DNA of 42,307 nucleotides from Cryobacterium melibiosiphilum. Its GTDB lineage: Bacteria > Actinomycetota > Actinomycetes > Actinomycetales > Microbacteriaceae. Each line of letters starts with the position of its first letter. Position 1 is the first letter of the stretch. The stretch lies in NCBI RefSeq assembly GCF_003602235.1, contig NZ_QZVS01000059.1, positions 1 to 42,307 of the forward strand, read 5' to 3'. The notes under the pieces are model-generated. The model was not told the DNA's origin and did no database searches. It worked only from the letters and a program-made list of their open reading frames with translations. The translations under genes were made by a program, and so were the position numbers. Below, piece by piece: positions 26,313-34,668 of the stretch.

Positions 26313-26336
26313 GAACGCTGTACCCGGAACGCTGTA
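26313..26336. repeat. Tandem GAACGCTGTA upstream of glpD
   Basis: GAACGCTGTA occurs at 26313-26322 and 26327-26336 (14-bp period), flanked by ACTACA on the left and TGTAGT on the right. In the 99-bp glpD upstream region this is a candidate regulator site; no regulator gene is adjacent. Confidence 0.5.
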
Positions 26337-26381
26337 GTTCCCCGCCCGCCCGAACCTTTTTCTCGTAAATTGGAGTCGCAC

Positions 26382-28124
26382 ATGGCCACGCAGGATTCAG
26401 TCCCCAACAACGTCACCCGGTCGACGAAACTGGGTCCCGAGGAACGCGCGGCTGCGCTGGCCAAGCTCAAGACGAAGGAACTCGACATCCTCGTCGTCGG
26501 CGGCGGCATCGTGGGCGTTGGCTGCGCGATGGATGCCGTCACCCGGGGCCTCAGCGTCGGCATCCTGGAGGCCCGCGACTGGGCCTCCGGCACGTCGAGC
26601 CGGTCGTCCAAGCTCGTGCACGGCGGCATCCGCTACCTGGAACAGCTCGACTTTCGCCTCGTGCGCGAGGCCCTGACCGAGCGCGGACTGCTGCTGCAGC
26701 AGCTCGCGCCGCACCTTGTGAAGCCGGTGCGCTTTTTGTACCCGCTCAAGAAGCGCTTCACCGAGCGGTTCTATATCGGCGCCGGCATGCTGCTCTACGA
26801 CATCTTCTCGTACACCGGCGGGCGCCCGCCCGGGGTGCCGCACCACCGCCACCTGTCGAAGCGCCAGGTGCAGAAGCTCATGCCGAGCCTCGCCAACGAC
26901 GCGCTCGTCGGCGGCATCACCTACTACGACGCCCAGGTCGACGACGCCCGCTACGCGGCCTCGCTCGTGCGCACCGCCTCGTTCTACGGCGCCCACGCGG
27001 CCAGCCGGGTGCGGGTCGAGGGCTTCATCAAGGTTGGCGAACGCGTTGTCGGCGTGCACGCCCACGACCTCGAGACCGACGAACACTTCGACGTGCGGGC
27101 CAAGCAGGTCGTCAACGCGACCGGCGTCTGGACCGACGACACCCAGCGCATGGTCGGCGAACGCGGCACCTTCAAGGTGCGGGCGTCGAAGGGTGTGCAC
27201 CTTGTGGTGCCGCGGGACCGGTTCCAGAGCGCGATGGGACTGCTGCTGCGCACGGAGAAGAGCGTGCTCTTCGTCATCCCCTGGGGCCGGCACTGGCTGA
27301 TCGGCACGACCGACACCGACTGGCACCTCGACAAGTCGCACCCGGCCGCGACGGCCGCCGACATCGACTACATCCTCGAACACGTGAACTCGGTGTTGAG
27401 CGTGCCGCTCACCCGCGAAGACGTCGAGGGCGTGTACGCTGGCCTCCGCCCGCTGCTCGCCGGGGAGAGCGACCAGACCTCCAAGCTGTCGCGCGAGCAC
27501 CTGGTCGGGCATTCCGTTCCCGGCCTCGTCGTGATCGCCGGCGGAAAATGGACCACCTACCGCATCATGGCGAAGGACGCCGTCGACGCGGCGGCGGACG
27601 CCCTCGACGGCAAGGTGCCCGCCTCGACCACCCAGAACATCCCGCTGCTCGGTGCCGAGGGCTACCAGGCCGCGTGGAACAAGCGCGGCAAGATCGGCCG
27701 GGCCTTCAACCTGCACACCGTGCGGGTCGAGCACCTGCTCAACCGCTACGGCACCCTCACCGACGAACTGCTCGATCTCATTCGAGCGGATGCCTCCCTC
27801 GCCGAGCCCCTGCCCGGCGCCGACGACTACATCGCTGCCGAGGTCGTTTACGCAGCTTCGCACGAGGGTGCGCTGCACCTGGATGACGTGCTCGCGCGTC
27901 GCACCCGCATCTCGATCGAGGCTTGGGACCGTGGGGTGTCGGCCGCTCCGGTCGTGGCGAAGCTGATGGCGGGCGTACTCGGCTGGGACGCCGCGCAGGA
28001 GGAGCGCGAAGTGGCCGTCTACCTCAAGCGGGTCGCCGCCGAGCGGGCGTCGCAGTTGGAGCCCGACGACGAGTCCGCCGACCGGGTGCGCCTCGAGGCC
28101 CCCGACATCGTCGTCACCAACTAG
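26382..28124 (+). CDS. glpD: Aerobic glycerol-3-phosphate dehydrogenase GlpD
   Basis: GlpD oxidises glycerol 3-phosphate to dihydroxyacetone phosphate and passes electrons to quinone at the membrane. The 580-residue product starts at ATG 26382, with GGAG 6 nt upstream; an in-frame TTG four codons earlier overlaps that site and is rejected. The FAD-binding fold is at 35-65 (DILVVGGGIVGVGCAMDAV), followed by SSRSSKLVHGGIRYLEQLDFRLVREAL, GARG-type YYDAQVDDARY, VVNATGVWTDD and VVIAGGKWTTYRIMAKDAVD. The C-terminal helical domain starts near 430. The 35-residue N-terminal extension is charged. A cytoplasmic glycerophosphodiesterase at 35686 could supply its substrate. Confidence 0.96.
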   Translation: MATQDSVPNNVTRSTKLGPEERAAALAKLKTKELDILVVGGGIVGVGCAMDAVTRGLSVGILEARDWASGTSSRSSKLVHGGIRYLEQLDFRLVREALTERGLLLQQLAPHLVKPVRFLYPLKKRFTERFYIGAGMLLYDIFSYTGGRPPGVPHHRHLSKRQVQKLMPSLANDALVGGITYYDAQVDDARYAASLVRTASFYGAHAASRVRVEGFIKVGERVVGVHAHDLETDEHFDVRAKQVVNATGVWTDDTQRMVGERGTFKVRASKGVHLVVPRDRFQSAMGLLLRTEKSVLFVIPWGRHWLIGTTDTDWHLDKSHPAATAADIDYILEHVNSVLSVPLTREDVEGVYAGLRPLLAGESDQTSKLSREHLVGHSVPGLVVIAGGKWTTYRIMAKDAVDAAADALDGKVPASTTQNIPLLGAEGYQAAWNKRGKIGRAFNLHTVRVEHLLNRYGTLTDELLDLIRADASLAEPLPGADDYIAAEVVYAASHEGALHLDDVLARRTRISIEAWDRGVSAAPVVAKLMAGVLGWDAAQEEREVAVYLKRVAAERASQLEPDDESADRVRLEAPDIVVTN

Positions 28125-28162
28125 CGCGCGCCGCCGGCTGCCGCGCTCGCGGCACTCGTTCG

Positions 28163-28198
28163 GCAAGCCGGCACTCGATACAACGAGTGCCGGCTTGC
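28163..28198 (+). terminator. Terminator hairpin after glpD
   Basis: GCAAGCCGGCACTCG, loop ATACAA, CGAGTGCCGGCTTGC: a perfect 15-bp stem 39 bp after the glpD stop, without a T-run. Confidence 0.72.
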
Positions 28199-28205
28199 GC
28201 ACTGA

Positions 28206-28261
28206 GTGCCACGACCGGCTCAGCGCGTGCCACGACCGGCTCAGTGCGTGCCACGACCGGC
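28206..28261. repeat. 21-bp tandem repeat downstream of glpD
   Basis: GTGCCACGACCGGCTCAG starts at 28206 and 28227, and a shortened copy GTGCCACGACCGGC at 28248: a 21-bp period, 2.7 units. The same GAGTGCC(A/G)CGA core is found at 5239-5280. With the hairpin before it and the promoter after it, this fills the 239-bp spacer; no gene is seen. Confidence 0.8.
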
Positions 28262-28309
28262 GTGGACGTGTTGCGCGCCCGGCCCGGCTGACGTGCATGC
28301 GGGCTCCGG

Positions 28310-28346
28310 TAGAATGGGGAGGGTGCACATAAACCCTGCCCATAAT
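28310..28346 (+). promoter_or_regulatory. Possible promoter(s) of the antiporter operon
   Basis: Two -10-like boxes, TAGAAT (28310-28315) and CATAAT (28341-28346), precede an AGGAG ribosome binding site and ATG 28364. No clear -35 could be picked for either. Confidence 0.4.
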
Positions 28347-28363
28347 CCCCAGGAGTCGTAATA

Positions 28364-28891
28364 ATGGTTGATGTTCGGCGGGTCAAACTCCCCGGAGTCG
28401 GTGTTCTGCACACCTTCATCACGGATGACGGCGGCAAGGTCGGCGTCATCGCCCACCGCTCCGGCCACAGCGACCTGATCACCTTCGCGGACGATGAGGG
28501 CGGCCCCGACGCCAGCAAGGTCTCTTTGCGCCTGAGCGAAGATGAGGCCCACACCCTCGCCGAACTGCTCGGCGGCACCCAGATCACCGAAAGCCTCACC
28601 GCCCTCGACCAGATCCCCGGCCTCAGCATCGACTGGTTCACCGTGGACTATGAGGACTACATCGCCGGCCAGCCCCTCGGCAACCCGGCCGAACGCGGCA
28701 TCGCCGGCCTGACCGTCGTCGCCGTCGTGCGCGGCGAATCCGCCAACCCGGCCCCGGCGACGGACTTCAAGGTTTTTCCCGGGGACACCCTCGTGGTCGC
28801 CGGCTCGCCCGAGAAGGTCGTGAAGGCCTTTTCCTTCTTCCGCACCGGTGAAGTGAAGGCGAAGTCCGTCGACGCGCCACCCGGAGGCTAG
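28364..28891 (+). CDS. khtT: KhtT-like regulatory subunit of a cation/proton antiporter (RCK_C domain)
   Basis: The 175-residue soluble protein has a small N-terminal domain (about 1-75, starting with VRRVKLPGVGVLHTF) and a TrkA-C/RCK_C domain at about 85-165 that contains RGIAGLTVVAVVRG and FKVFPGDTLVVAGSPEKV. This is the layout of KhtT, the regulator that binds the membrane antiporter KhtU; in Bacillus, KhtT responds to ligands including c-di-AMP. Whether that ligand is used here is inference. The next gene starts 3 bp after its stop codon, which supports the pairing. Confidence 0.88.
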   Translation: MVDVRRVKLPGVGVLHTFITDDGGKVGVIAHRSGHSDLITFADDEGGPDASKVSLRLSEDEAHTLAELLGGTQITESLTALDQIPGLSIDWFTVDYEDYIAGQPLGNPAERGIAGLTVVAVVRGESANPAPATDFKVFPGDTLVVAGSPEKVVKAFSFFRTGEVKAKSVDAPPGG

Positions 28892-28894
28892 CCC

Positions 28895-30409
28895 ATGCAT
28901 CTGGGCGAAGACCTTCTGGTACTCGGCATCCTCTTTGTCGTCGCGTACGTGCTCGGGCGTCTCGGCAAGCTCATCGGCCTGCCGACCATTCCCGTGTACA
29001 TGATCGTGGGCGTTCTGGCGAGCCCGCACACGGAGTGGTTCCCCCTCAACTTCGCCGCCGGCGACATCGAGCTGATCGCGGTCTTCGGGCTCGTGCTCTT
29101 GCTGTTCAGCCTAGGACTCGAGTTCGACCAGGAAGAATTCTTCGGTAACGCCAAGACCCTGCTCATCTCCGGCGGTTCCTGGGTGCTCATCAACATGGGT
29201 GCGGGCTTCATCTTCGGGCTCATGGTCGGTTGGGGTCCCCGCGAAGCGCTCGTTATCGCGGGCATGACCGGAACCTCCTCGAGCGCCATCATCACCAAGT
29301 TGCTCATCGAGCTGCGGCGCCTCGCCAACAAGGAGACCCCGATGATTCTCGGGGTGACCGTGGTCGGCGACATCTTCATCGCCATCTACCTCTCCATCGT
29401 GTCGGTCGTGCTGAGCGGCGAGACCGAGATCTGGCCGATCGTGCTGCAGCTGTCGATTGCGTTCCTGTTTTTGGTGGTCATGTTCTCCCTCGCCCGCTGG
29501 GGCGGCCGGGTGGTGTCCCGCCTCATTCGAACCAAGGACGACGAACTCTTCACCATCCTGTTCTTCGGCCTCGTGGTGCTGTTCGCCGGCATCGGCGAGA
29601 TCATCGGCGTGACGGATGCGATCGGTGCGTTCCTGATCGGCGTCGTGCTCGGCGCATCCACGTACCGCGCCAAGATAGAGCGTGTCGCGGTGCCGCTGCG
29701 CGACGTGTTCGCGGCATTCTTCTTTCTCAACTTCGGCCTCGCCCTCGACGTCGCCGAGTTCCCGCCGGTGATCGGCGTCGTGCTGCTCGCGATCGTGATG
29801 ACATTCGTGCTCAGCCTCGGCTCCGGCGCTCTGCTGGCGTACCTGCACAAAATGGGCCGCCGGGAAGCCCTCAACACCGCCGCGATCTTCGTGAACCGCG
29901 GCGAATTCACGCTGATCCTCGCGACCCTGGCCCTCGGCGCCGGCCTCGACCCCCGGCTGCAGCCCTTCGCGGGCCTCTACGTGCTGTCCATGGCGATCCT
30001 CGGGCCGCTCTTCACTGCCAACTCGGAGAAGATCGGCGCCTACCTGAGCGGCAACGTGCCGGTCGTCGGCCGCAAACCGCGCAACGCCATGCTCGAGGAG
30101 GAGATCGCCCTCGTCGAAGCGGCAACCGCCAACCCGGGCGGCGACGATACCAAACGTGCCGTCAAAAGGGTGACCGACGCCCGCCCGCACGGCGATGCGC
30201 AGCCTGACGCGTACACCAACGGCGACGGCGACCCGACGGATGCCGACCCCGGCGCCTCCGATCGATCCGCTTCCGATCGATCGAGCGATTCGATGCTCGA
30301 CTTCGTCACCGACCGCCTCGAGCACCAGCCGGGCCAGAGCCCTACCCAGAACCCCACCGCCCCCGCCGACACGCCGGACCGCAAGACCCGGCCAGGAGAC
30401 TATTCGTGA
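28895..30409 (+). CDS. khtU: KhtU-like K+/H+ antiporter (CPA2 family) with long cytoplasmic tail
   Basis: The 504-residue product is a CPA2 monovalent cation:proton antiporter. About 12-13 membrane segments fill residues 1-385, including LPTIPVYMIVGVLASPHT, FGLVLLLFSLGLEF, GMTGTSSSAIITKLLIELRRL, the ion-site helix with ILGVTVVGDIFIAIYL, and FVNRGEFTLILATLAL. There is no TrkA-N domain attached; regulation comes from the preceding KhtT-like protein. The last 110 residues are polar, rich in Asp, Ser, Pro and Thr and probably disordered, including the repeat SDRSASDRSSDS. Its stop codon overlaps the SURF1 start (GTGA), indicating one transcript. Confidence 0.9.
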   Translation: MHLGEDLLVLGILFVVAYVLGRLGKLIGLPTIPVYMIVGVLASPHTEWFPLNFAAGDIELIAVFGLVLLLFSLGLEFDQEEFFGNAKTLLISGGSWVLINMGAGFIFGLMVGWGPREALVIAGMTGTSSSAIITKLLIELRRLANKETPMILGVTVVGDIFIAIYLSIVSVVLSGETEIWPIVLQLSIAFLFLVVMFSLARWGGRVVSRLIRTKDDELFTILFFGLVVLFAGIGEIIGVTDAIGAFLIGVVLGASTYRAKIERVAVPLRDVFAAFFFLNFGLALDVAEFPPVIGVVLLAIVMTFVLSLGSGALLAYLHKMGRREALNTAAIFVNRGEFTLILATLALGAGLDPRLQPFAGLYVLSMAILGPLFTANSEKIGAYLSGNVPVVGRKPRNAMLEEEIALVEAATANPGGDDTKRAVKRVTDARPHGDAQPDAYTNGDGDPTDADPGASDRSASDRSSDSMLDFVTDRLEHQPGQSPTQNPTAPADTPDRKTRPGDYS

Positions 30410-31284
30410 TCAGAATGATGGTGCGCCCCCGCTGGGTGCTCGCCCTGCTCCTCGCCCTCGCCATTGCCGCCGCGTTTGCGGTGCTCGGCCACTGGCAGCT
30501 GGAGCGAGCGATCGCATCCGGTGTCGTCGTGGAACGCACCACCGAACTGGTGACCCCGCTCACGGAGGTCGTGCAGCCCGACGGTCCGGTCACGCAGATC
30601 GCGACCGGCCAGATGGTCACCACGGGCGGGTACTACGTCGCCGGCGACGAAGAGCTGATCGGCCAGCGATTCAACGGCGAGACCCTGGGCTACTGGGTGG
30701 TCAGCCACTTCGTCACCGCCGACGGCTCGAGCATCGCCGTCGCCCGCGGCTGGGCCGAAGACGAAGGCGATGCCCGTGCGGCCCTGGCCGCCCTGTCGAG
30801 CGCCGCCGACACGGCCACCCTCGACGGTGCCCCCGACAACTATGCGCCCACGACCCTCACCGGTCGGTTCCTGCCCGGCGAAGCACCCGAACTGCCCGAC
30901 AAGGAGGCTGGCGACCCCTACGCCATGAACACCGTGTCCCCGGCGGCGCTCATCAACCTGTGGGCCGATTTCACCGACCAGTCCGTGTACTTCGGCTACA
31001 TCGTCGATGCCGAAGCGGCCACGGGCCTGGCCGTCATCGACTCACCGATCCCGGTCGTGGAGAAAGAGCTGAACTGGCTCAACATCTTCTATGCCATCGA
31101 GTGGGCCGTGTTCGCCGGCTTCGCGGTGTACATCTGGTACCGCCTCGTGCGGGATGCCGTGGAACGCGAAGAAGAGGACGCCGCCGAAGCGGCTGCGGCC
31201 GCGGCCGCAGCGGGCGAGCCCGACGTCGACGATGCGCCGCGCTCCGCCCTGCACCCTGCGAACGCCCACGCGCCAGCGCCGTAG
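30406..31284 (+). CDS. SURF1-family protein (cytochrome oxidase assembly)
   Basis: The 292-residue product from GTG 30406 has the SURF1 layout: one membrane helix near the N-terminus (about 9-29), an outside loop with LGHWQLERA, GYYVAGDEELIGQRFNGETLGYWVV, VARGWAEDEGD, GRFLPGE and NTVSPAALINLW, and a second helix at about 222-243 (NIFYAIEWAVFAGFAVYIWYRL). SURF1 proteins help insert heme into cytochrome c oxidase. The Ala-rich tail after residue 255 (a run of nine Ala) is specific to this copy. Its coupling to an antiporter operon by a 4-bp overlap is unusual. Confidence 0.88.
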   Translation: MIRMMVRPRWVLALLLALAIAAAFAVLGHWQLERAIASGVVVERTTELVTPLTEVVQPDGPVTQIATGQMVTTGGYYVAGDEELIGQRFNGETLGYWVVSHFVTADGSSIAVARGWAEDEGDARAALAALSSAADTATLDGAPDNYAPTTLTGRFLPGEAPELPDKEAGDPYAMNTVSPAALINLWADFTDQSVYFGYIVDAEAATGLAVIDSPIPVVEKELNWLNIFYAIEWAVFAGFAVYIWYRLVRDAVEREEEDAAEAAAAAAAAGEPDVDDAPRSALHPANAHAPAP

Positions 31285-31308
31285 AATACCGTGCCGTAGA
31301 ATTGGGCC
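31282..31308 (+). promoter_or_regulatory. Leaderless promoter box for the DUF3817 gene
   Basis: TAGAAT occurs at 31282-31287 and again at 31297-31302, 15 bp apart. The second stands 6 nt before ATG 31309, giving a leaderless start for the DUF3817-guaA pair. Confidence 0.5.
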
Positions 31309-31758
31309 ATGCCTCGTCAACCCAAGCCCGCCGATCTGCCCAGAATCCCCGGTGCGCTCCGGCTCTACCAGGTGTCGTCGACCATCACCGGTGTCTTCCT
31401 GCTGCTGCTGTGCATCGAAATGGTCATCAAGTACGGCTTCGGCCACGAGATCGAAATGGGCGGCCCGCAGGGGTTCCTCGCCCTCGTCCCGACCGACACG
31501 GTCACCGCCGTCAACCTCAGCACCGGCATCCTGATCGCGCACGGCTGGTTCTACGTGCTGTACCTGTTCGCCGACTTCCGCCTGTGGAGCCTGATGCGCT
31601 GGCCGTTCTGGCGCTTCGTGCTCATCGCCCTCGGCGGCGTCGTTCCCACCCTGTCATTCATCGTTGAAGTTCCCGTTGCCCGCACGGTGAAGCGCTTCAT
31701 CGCCGAGAACGCTGAGAAAACCGCGGCAGTTGCCGAGAAGGCCCAGGCTCATTCATGA
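31309..31758 (+). CDS. DUF3817 integral membrane protein
   Basis: The 149-residue product has the DUF3817 pattern: [28 protein letters not shown], an outside loop, then [17 protein letters not shown] and a third helix [16 protein letters not shown], ending in RTVKRF and an Ala/Glu/Lys tail. Three membrane helices are predicted. The family has no known function. It is very often found upstream of guaA in Actinobacteria; here the stop overlaps the guaA start (ATGA), so the two are translationally linked. Confidence 0.9.
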   Translation: MPRQPKPADLPRIPGALRLYQVSSTITGVFLLLLCIEMVIKYGFGHEIEMGGPQGFLALVPTDTVTAVNLSTGILIAHGWFYVLYLFADFRLWSLMRWPFWRFVLIALGGVVPTLSFIVEVPVARTVKRFIAENAEKTAAVAEKAQAHS

Positions 31759-33389
31759 CCAGCACCACCCCCAGCTCCACCACTGTGCCGGATGCCGCGT
31801 TGCTGACCGGCGACCTCTCGGGCCTCGACCGCCCGGTACTCGTTGTCGACTTCGGTGCGCAGTACGCGCAGCTGATCGCGAGGCGCGTGCGTGAGGCATC
31901 CGTCTACAGCGAAATCGTCGCGCACACGATCACCGCTGCCGAAGTTCAGGCCAAGAACCCGCTCGGCATCGTGCTCAGCGGCGGCCCGTCGAGCGTCTAC
32001 GCCGAGGGAGCCCCGGCGTTCGACGCCGCGATCTTCGACCTCGGCATTCCGGTGCTCGGCATCTGCTACGGCTTCCAGGTGATGGCGACCGCCCTCGGCG
32101 GCACCGTCGCCCAGACCGGCGCCCGCGAATACGGCTCCACTCCGGTCACCGTCAGCAACGGCGAGAACGTGCTGCTGGCCGACCAGCCCGATGCGCAAAA
32201 TGTGTGGATGAGCCACGGCGACTCGGTCGCCACCGCGCCCGAGGGCTTCACCGTGCTCGCCTCCTCGGTCTCGACCCCGGTCGCCGCCTTCGCCAACGAT
32301 GCCAAGCGCCTCTACGGTGTGCAGTGGCACCCCGAGGTCAAGCACTCCGAAAACGGCCAGCACGTGCTGGAGAACTTTCTGCACCGCGCCGCCGGCATCG
32401 CCGCCGACTGGAACAGCGGCAACGTCATCGCCGAACAGGTCGCGAAGATTCGCGCCCAGGTCGGCACCGGCAAGGTCATCTGCGGCCTGTCCGGCGGAGT
32501 CGACTCCGCCGTTGCCGCCGCCCTCGTGCACAAGGCGATCGGCGACCAGCTGGTCTGCGTCTTCGTCGACCACGGCCTGCTGCGCGAAGATGAGCGCCGC
32601 CAGGTCGAGGAGGACTACGTGGCCGCCACCGGCATCCGCCTGGTGACCGTCGACGTGCGCGAACAGTTCCTCACCGCCCTCGACTGTGTGAGTGACCCCG
32701 AGACCAAGCGCAAGATCATCGGCCGCGAATTCATCCGCACCTTCGAGCAGGCCCAGGCCGAGCTCATCGAAGAGGCCAGGGAAATCGACGGCGACCCGAT
32801 CCGGTTCCTCGTGCAGGGCACCCTCTACCCCGACGTCGTCGAATCCGGCGGCGGCAGCGGCACCGCGAACATCAAGAGCCACCACAACGTGGGTGGCCTG
32901 CCCGACGACCTCAAGTTCGAGCTCGTCGAACCGCTCCGCACCCTGTTCAAGGACGAGGTGCGGGCCATCGGCATGGAACTGGGCCTGCCGGCGGAGATCG
33001 TGCAGCGCCAGCCGTTCCCCGGACCCGGCCTGGGCATCCGCATCGTCGGATCGATCACGCAAGAGCGACTCGATCTGCTGCGTAAAGCGGATGCGATCGT
33101 GCGCTTCGAGCTCACCGCCGCGGGCCTCGACCGCGAGATCTGGCAGTGCCCGGTCGTGCTGCTCGCCGACGTGCGCTCGGTGGGCGTGCAGGGTGACGGC
33201 CGCACCTATGGCCACCCGATCGTGCTGCGCCCGGTGTCTTCAGAGGATGCCATGACCGCCGACTGGACCCGCCTGCCCTACGACCTGCTCGCCAAGATCA
33301 GCAACCGCATCACGAACGAGGTCGACGGGGTCAACCGCGTCGTGCTCGACGTGACGTCGAAGCCGCCGGGAACCATCGAGTGGGAGTGA
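31755..33389 (+). CDS. guaA: GMP synthase (glutamine-hydrolysing) GuaA
   Basis: GuaA converts XMP to GMP using glutamine and ATP. The 544-residue product has a class I glutamine amidotransferase domain (28-215) with nucleophile Cys104 in LGICYGFQ, and His192/Glu194 in QWHPE. The ATP pyrophosphatase domain follows with P-loop SGGVDS (246-251) and the C-terminal dimerisation domain with [13 protein letters not shown] and the ending PPGTIEWE. About 25 Thr/Ser-rich N-terminal residues are extra. It completes the IMP to GMP route with guaB at 23565. Confidence 0.97.
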   Translation: MTSTTPSSTTVPDAALLTGDLSGLDRPVLVVDFGAQYAQLIARRVREASVYSEIVAHTITAAEVQAKNPLGIVLSGGPSSVYAEGAPAFDAAIFDLGIPVLGICYGFQVMATALGGTVAQTGAREYGSTPVTVSNGENVLLADQPDAQNVWMSHGDSVATAPEGFTVLASSVSTPVAAFANDAKRLYGVQWHPEVKHSENGQHVLENFLHRAAGIAADWNSGNVIAEQVAKIRAQVGTGKVICGLSGGVDSAVAAALVHKAIGDQLVCVFVDHGLLREDERRQVEEDYVAATGIRLVTVDVREQFLTALDCVSDPETKRKIIGREFIRTFEQAQAELIEEAREIDGDPIRFLVQGTLYPDVVESGGGSGTANIKSHHNVGGLPDDLKFELVEPLRTLFKDEVRAIGMELGLPAEIVQRQPFPGPGLGIRIVGSITQERLDLLRKADAIVRFELTAAGLDREIWQCPVVLLADVRSVGVQGDGRTYGHPIVLRPVSSEDAMTADWTRLPYDLLAKISNRITNEVDGVNRVVLDVTSKPPGTIEWE

Positions 33390-33407
33390 TCCCGCGGTAG
33401 CGTGACA

Positions 33408-33445
33408 GGAAGGGCCGGCTCGTGGTGAGCCGGCCCTTCTGTCAT
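33408..33445 (+). terminator. Terminator of guaA
   Basis: GAAGGGCCGGCTC, loop GTGGT, GAGCCGGCCCTTC: a perfect 13-bp stem beginning 20 bp after the stop codon, followed by TGTCAT. Confidence 0.78.
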
Positions 33446-33490
33446 ATCGGGGCTGTCGGTTGACCGTTTGCCGGGGCGGGAGTTGACTGG

Positions 33491-33513
33491 TTGGGTCAAA
33501 AACTCGAACCCAA
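33491..33513. promoter_or_regulatory. Inverted repeat TTGGGT-N11-ACCCAA before the hydrolase gene
   Basis: The 6-bp arms at 33491-33496 and 33508-33513 flank the AT-richer centre CAAAAACTCGA. The site lies 24-46 bp before the start codon and could be an operator. No regulator gene is next to it. Confidence 0.4.
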
Positions 33514-33536
33514 CGGAGAACTCACAGGAGACCACT

Positions 33537-34277
33537 ATGCCCAGCAACTCCCAGCCCACCATCGTCTTCGTGCACGGCGCGTTCGCGGATTCCTCCGGAT
33601 GGTTGGGTCCCATCAGCCGCCTCGAGGCCGACGGCTTCACCGCCCTCGCCCCGGCAAACCCGCTGCGGGGCCTGCGCAGCGACGCCGACTACCTGCGGGC
33701 GTTCCTGAACACCGTGCCCGGCCCGATCGTGCTCGTCGGCCACTCCTACGGTGGCGCCGTCATCACCAACGCGGCGACCGGAAATCCCAACGTGAAGGCG
33801 CTCGTCTACATCAACGCGTTCGCTCTCGATGAGGGCGAACCCGTCGCCGTTGCCAACGAGCTCGGCGGCGGCCACTCGAGCCTCACCGAACACATCCTGG
33901 CCCGCCCGTTCCCGGGAGCCGCGGAGGGCGACGCCGACGCCTACATCGACCCCGCGTTCTTCCACTCGATCTTCGGCCAGGATCTTCCGAAGGCGGATGC
34001 CGCGGCCCTCGCGGCCACGCAGCGTCCCGCGGCGCTGTCCACCCTCGGGGTGCCGTCGGGCCCGCCGGCGTGGAAGAGCATCCCGAGCTGGTACCTCGTG
34101 TCATCGGCGGACCGCATCATCCCGCCCGAAGCGGAGCGGTTCATGGCGGCGCGGGCAAAGGCCCGCACGGTGGAGATCGACAGCTCGCACGTGGCCATGA
34201 TCAGCCACCCGCGGGAGGTCGCAGACCTGATCCTCGACGCGATCCGCACCACGACCCGCGAATCGGTCAACAGCTAG
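33537..34277 (+). CDS. Alpha/beta hydrolase
   Basis: The 246-residue product starts at ATG 33537 with CAGGAG 6 nt upstream; longer in-frame starts lack a ribosome binding site. It has the alpha/beta-hydrolase fold: IVFVHGAFADSSGW (oxyanion loop, 9-22), the nucleophile elbow VGHSYGG with Ser70, Asp192 in SSADRIIPPE and His218 in DSSHVAMISHP. No signal peptide, so cytoplasmic. The close spacing of HGAFADSSGW resembles esterase/haloperoxidase-like members often annotated as EstC or MhpC relatives. The substrate is unknown. It stands alone between two terminator or repeat regions. Confidence 0.9.
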   Translation: MPSNSQPTIVFVHGAFADSSGWLGPISRLEADGFTALAPANPLRGLRSDADYLRAFLNTVPGPIVLVGHSYGGAVITNAATGNPNVKALVYINAFALDEGEPVAVANELGGGHSSLTEHILARPFPGAAEGDADAYIDPAFFHSIFGQDLPKADAAALAATQRPAALSTLGVPSGPPAWKSIPSWYLVSSADRIIPPEAERFMAARAKARTVEIDSSHVAMISHPREVADLILDAIRTTTRESVNS

Positions 34278-34312
34278 CCGCGGCGCGGTCTGCAGGTCGG
34301 CTCACGAGGTTT

Positions 34313-34412
34313 CGACCAGCGCGCTTCGCGCGCAGGCTCAACCAGCGTGTGGATGAATCCGCTGGTTGAGCCGGTGCGCGAAGCGCGCCGGTCGAGATTT
34401 CGACAAGCTCAA
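34313..34412. repeat. Imperfect 35-bp inverted repeat, dispersed intergenic element
   Basis: Arms 34313-34347 and 34360-34394 match at 32 of 35 positions around a 12-nt loop. The arms contain GCTCAACCAGCG / CGCTGGTTGAGC and CGCGCTTCGCGCGC. The right arm is followed by AGATTTCGACAAGCTCAA (34395-34412). TTTCGACAAGCTCAA-type palindromes are familiar intergenic repeats in actinobacterial genomes, so this is likely one copy of a dispersed family. It may also terminate the hydrolase transcript. Confidence 0.75.
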
Positions 34413-34435
34413 TCCGGGTGGGACGACCTCCGGAG

Positions 34436-34603
34436 CTAGTCTTTCGGGGCCTTCAGCCAGCGACGGATGGCGACGATCACGACACCGAGCAGCCCGAGCA
34501 GAATGATGGCCCCGGAGACATAGCCGAGCGGGGCATTGTTGCCTTCGAGTTCGGCAGGCAGTAGCCCGGGCATGGCGGACAGGCTCAATTCGATGAAACG
34601 CAT
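34436..34603 (-). CDS. Short single-pass membrane protein of 55 residues
   Basis: Reading from ATG 34603 to TAG 34438-34436 gives 55 residues. The N-terminal 27 are short of charge with Glu5, Glu18 and Glu20; residues 28-47 (YVSGAIILLGLLGVVIVAIR) form a clear membrane helix; the C-terminus RRWLKAPKD is basic. The positive-inside rule puts the C-terminus in the cytoplasm. Neither strand offers a competing gene here, and the codon pattern (GC-rich third positions in the helix) fits translation. No Shine-Dalgarno sequence is visible. I do not recognise a family. Only conservation in relatives would settle whether it is real. Confidence 0.6.
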   Translation of the reverse strand: MRFIELSLSAMPGLLPAELEGNNAPLGYVSGAIILLGLLGVVIVAIRRWLKAPKD

Positions 34604-34668
34604 GCCTTAAGCCAACCACATGCCGGGGGCAGCGACGTGACGGCACTGGTGCGGCCTCCGCCTGAAAA

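Noticed and set aside
28163..28198. A third CIRCE operator
   Set aside because: GGCACTC and GAGTGCC are present but the spacer is 8 bp, not 9, and the site lies downstream of glpD, 166 bp before the next start; a terminator fits better.
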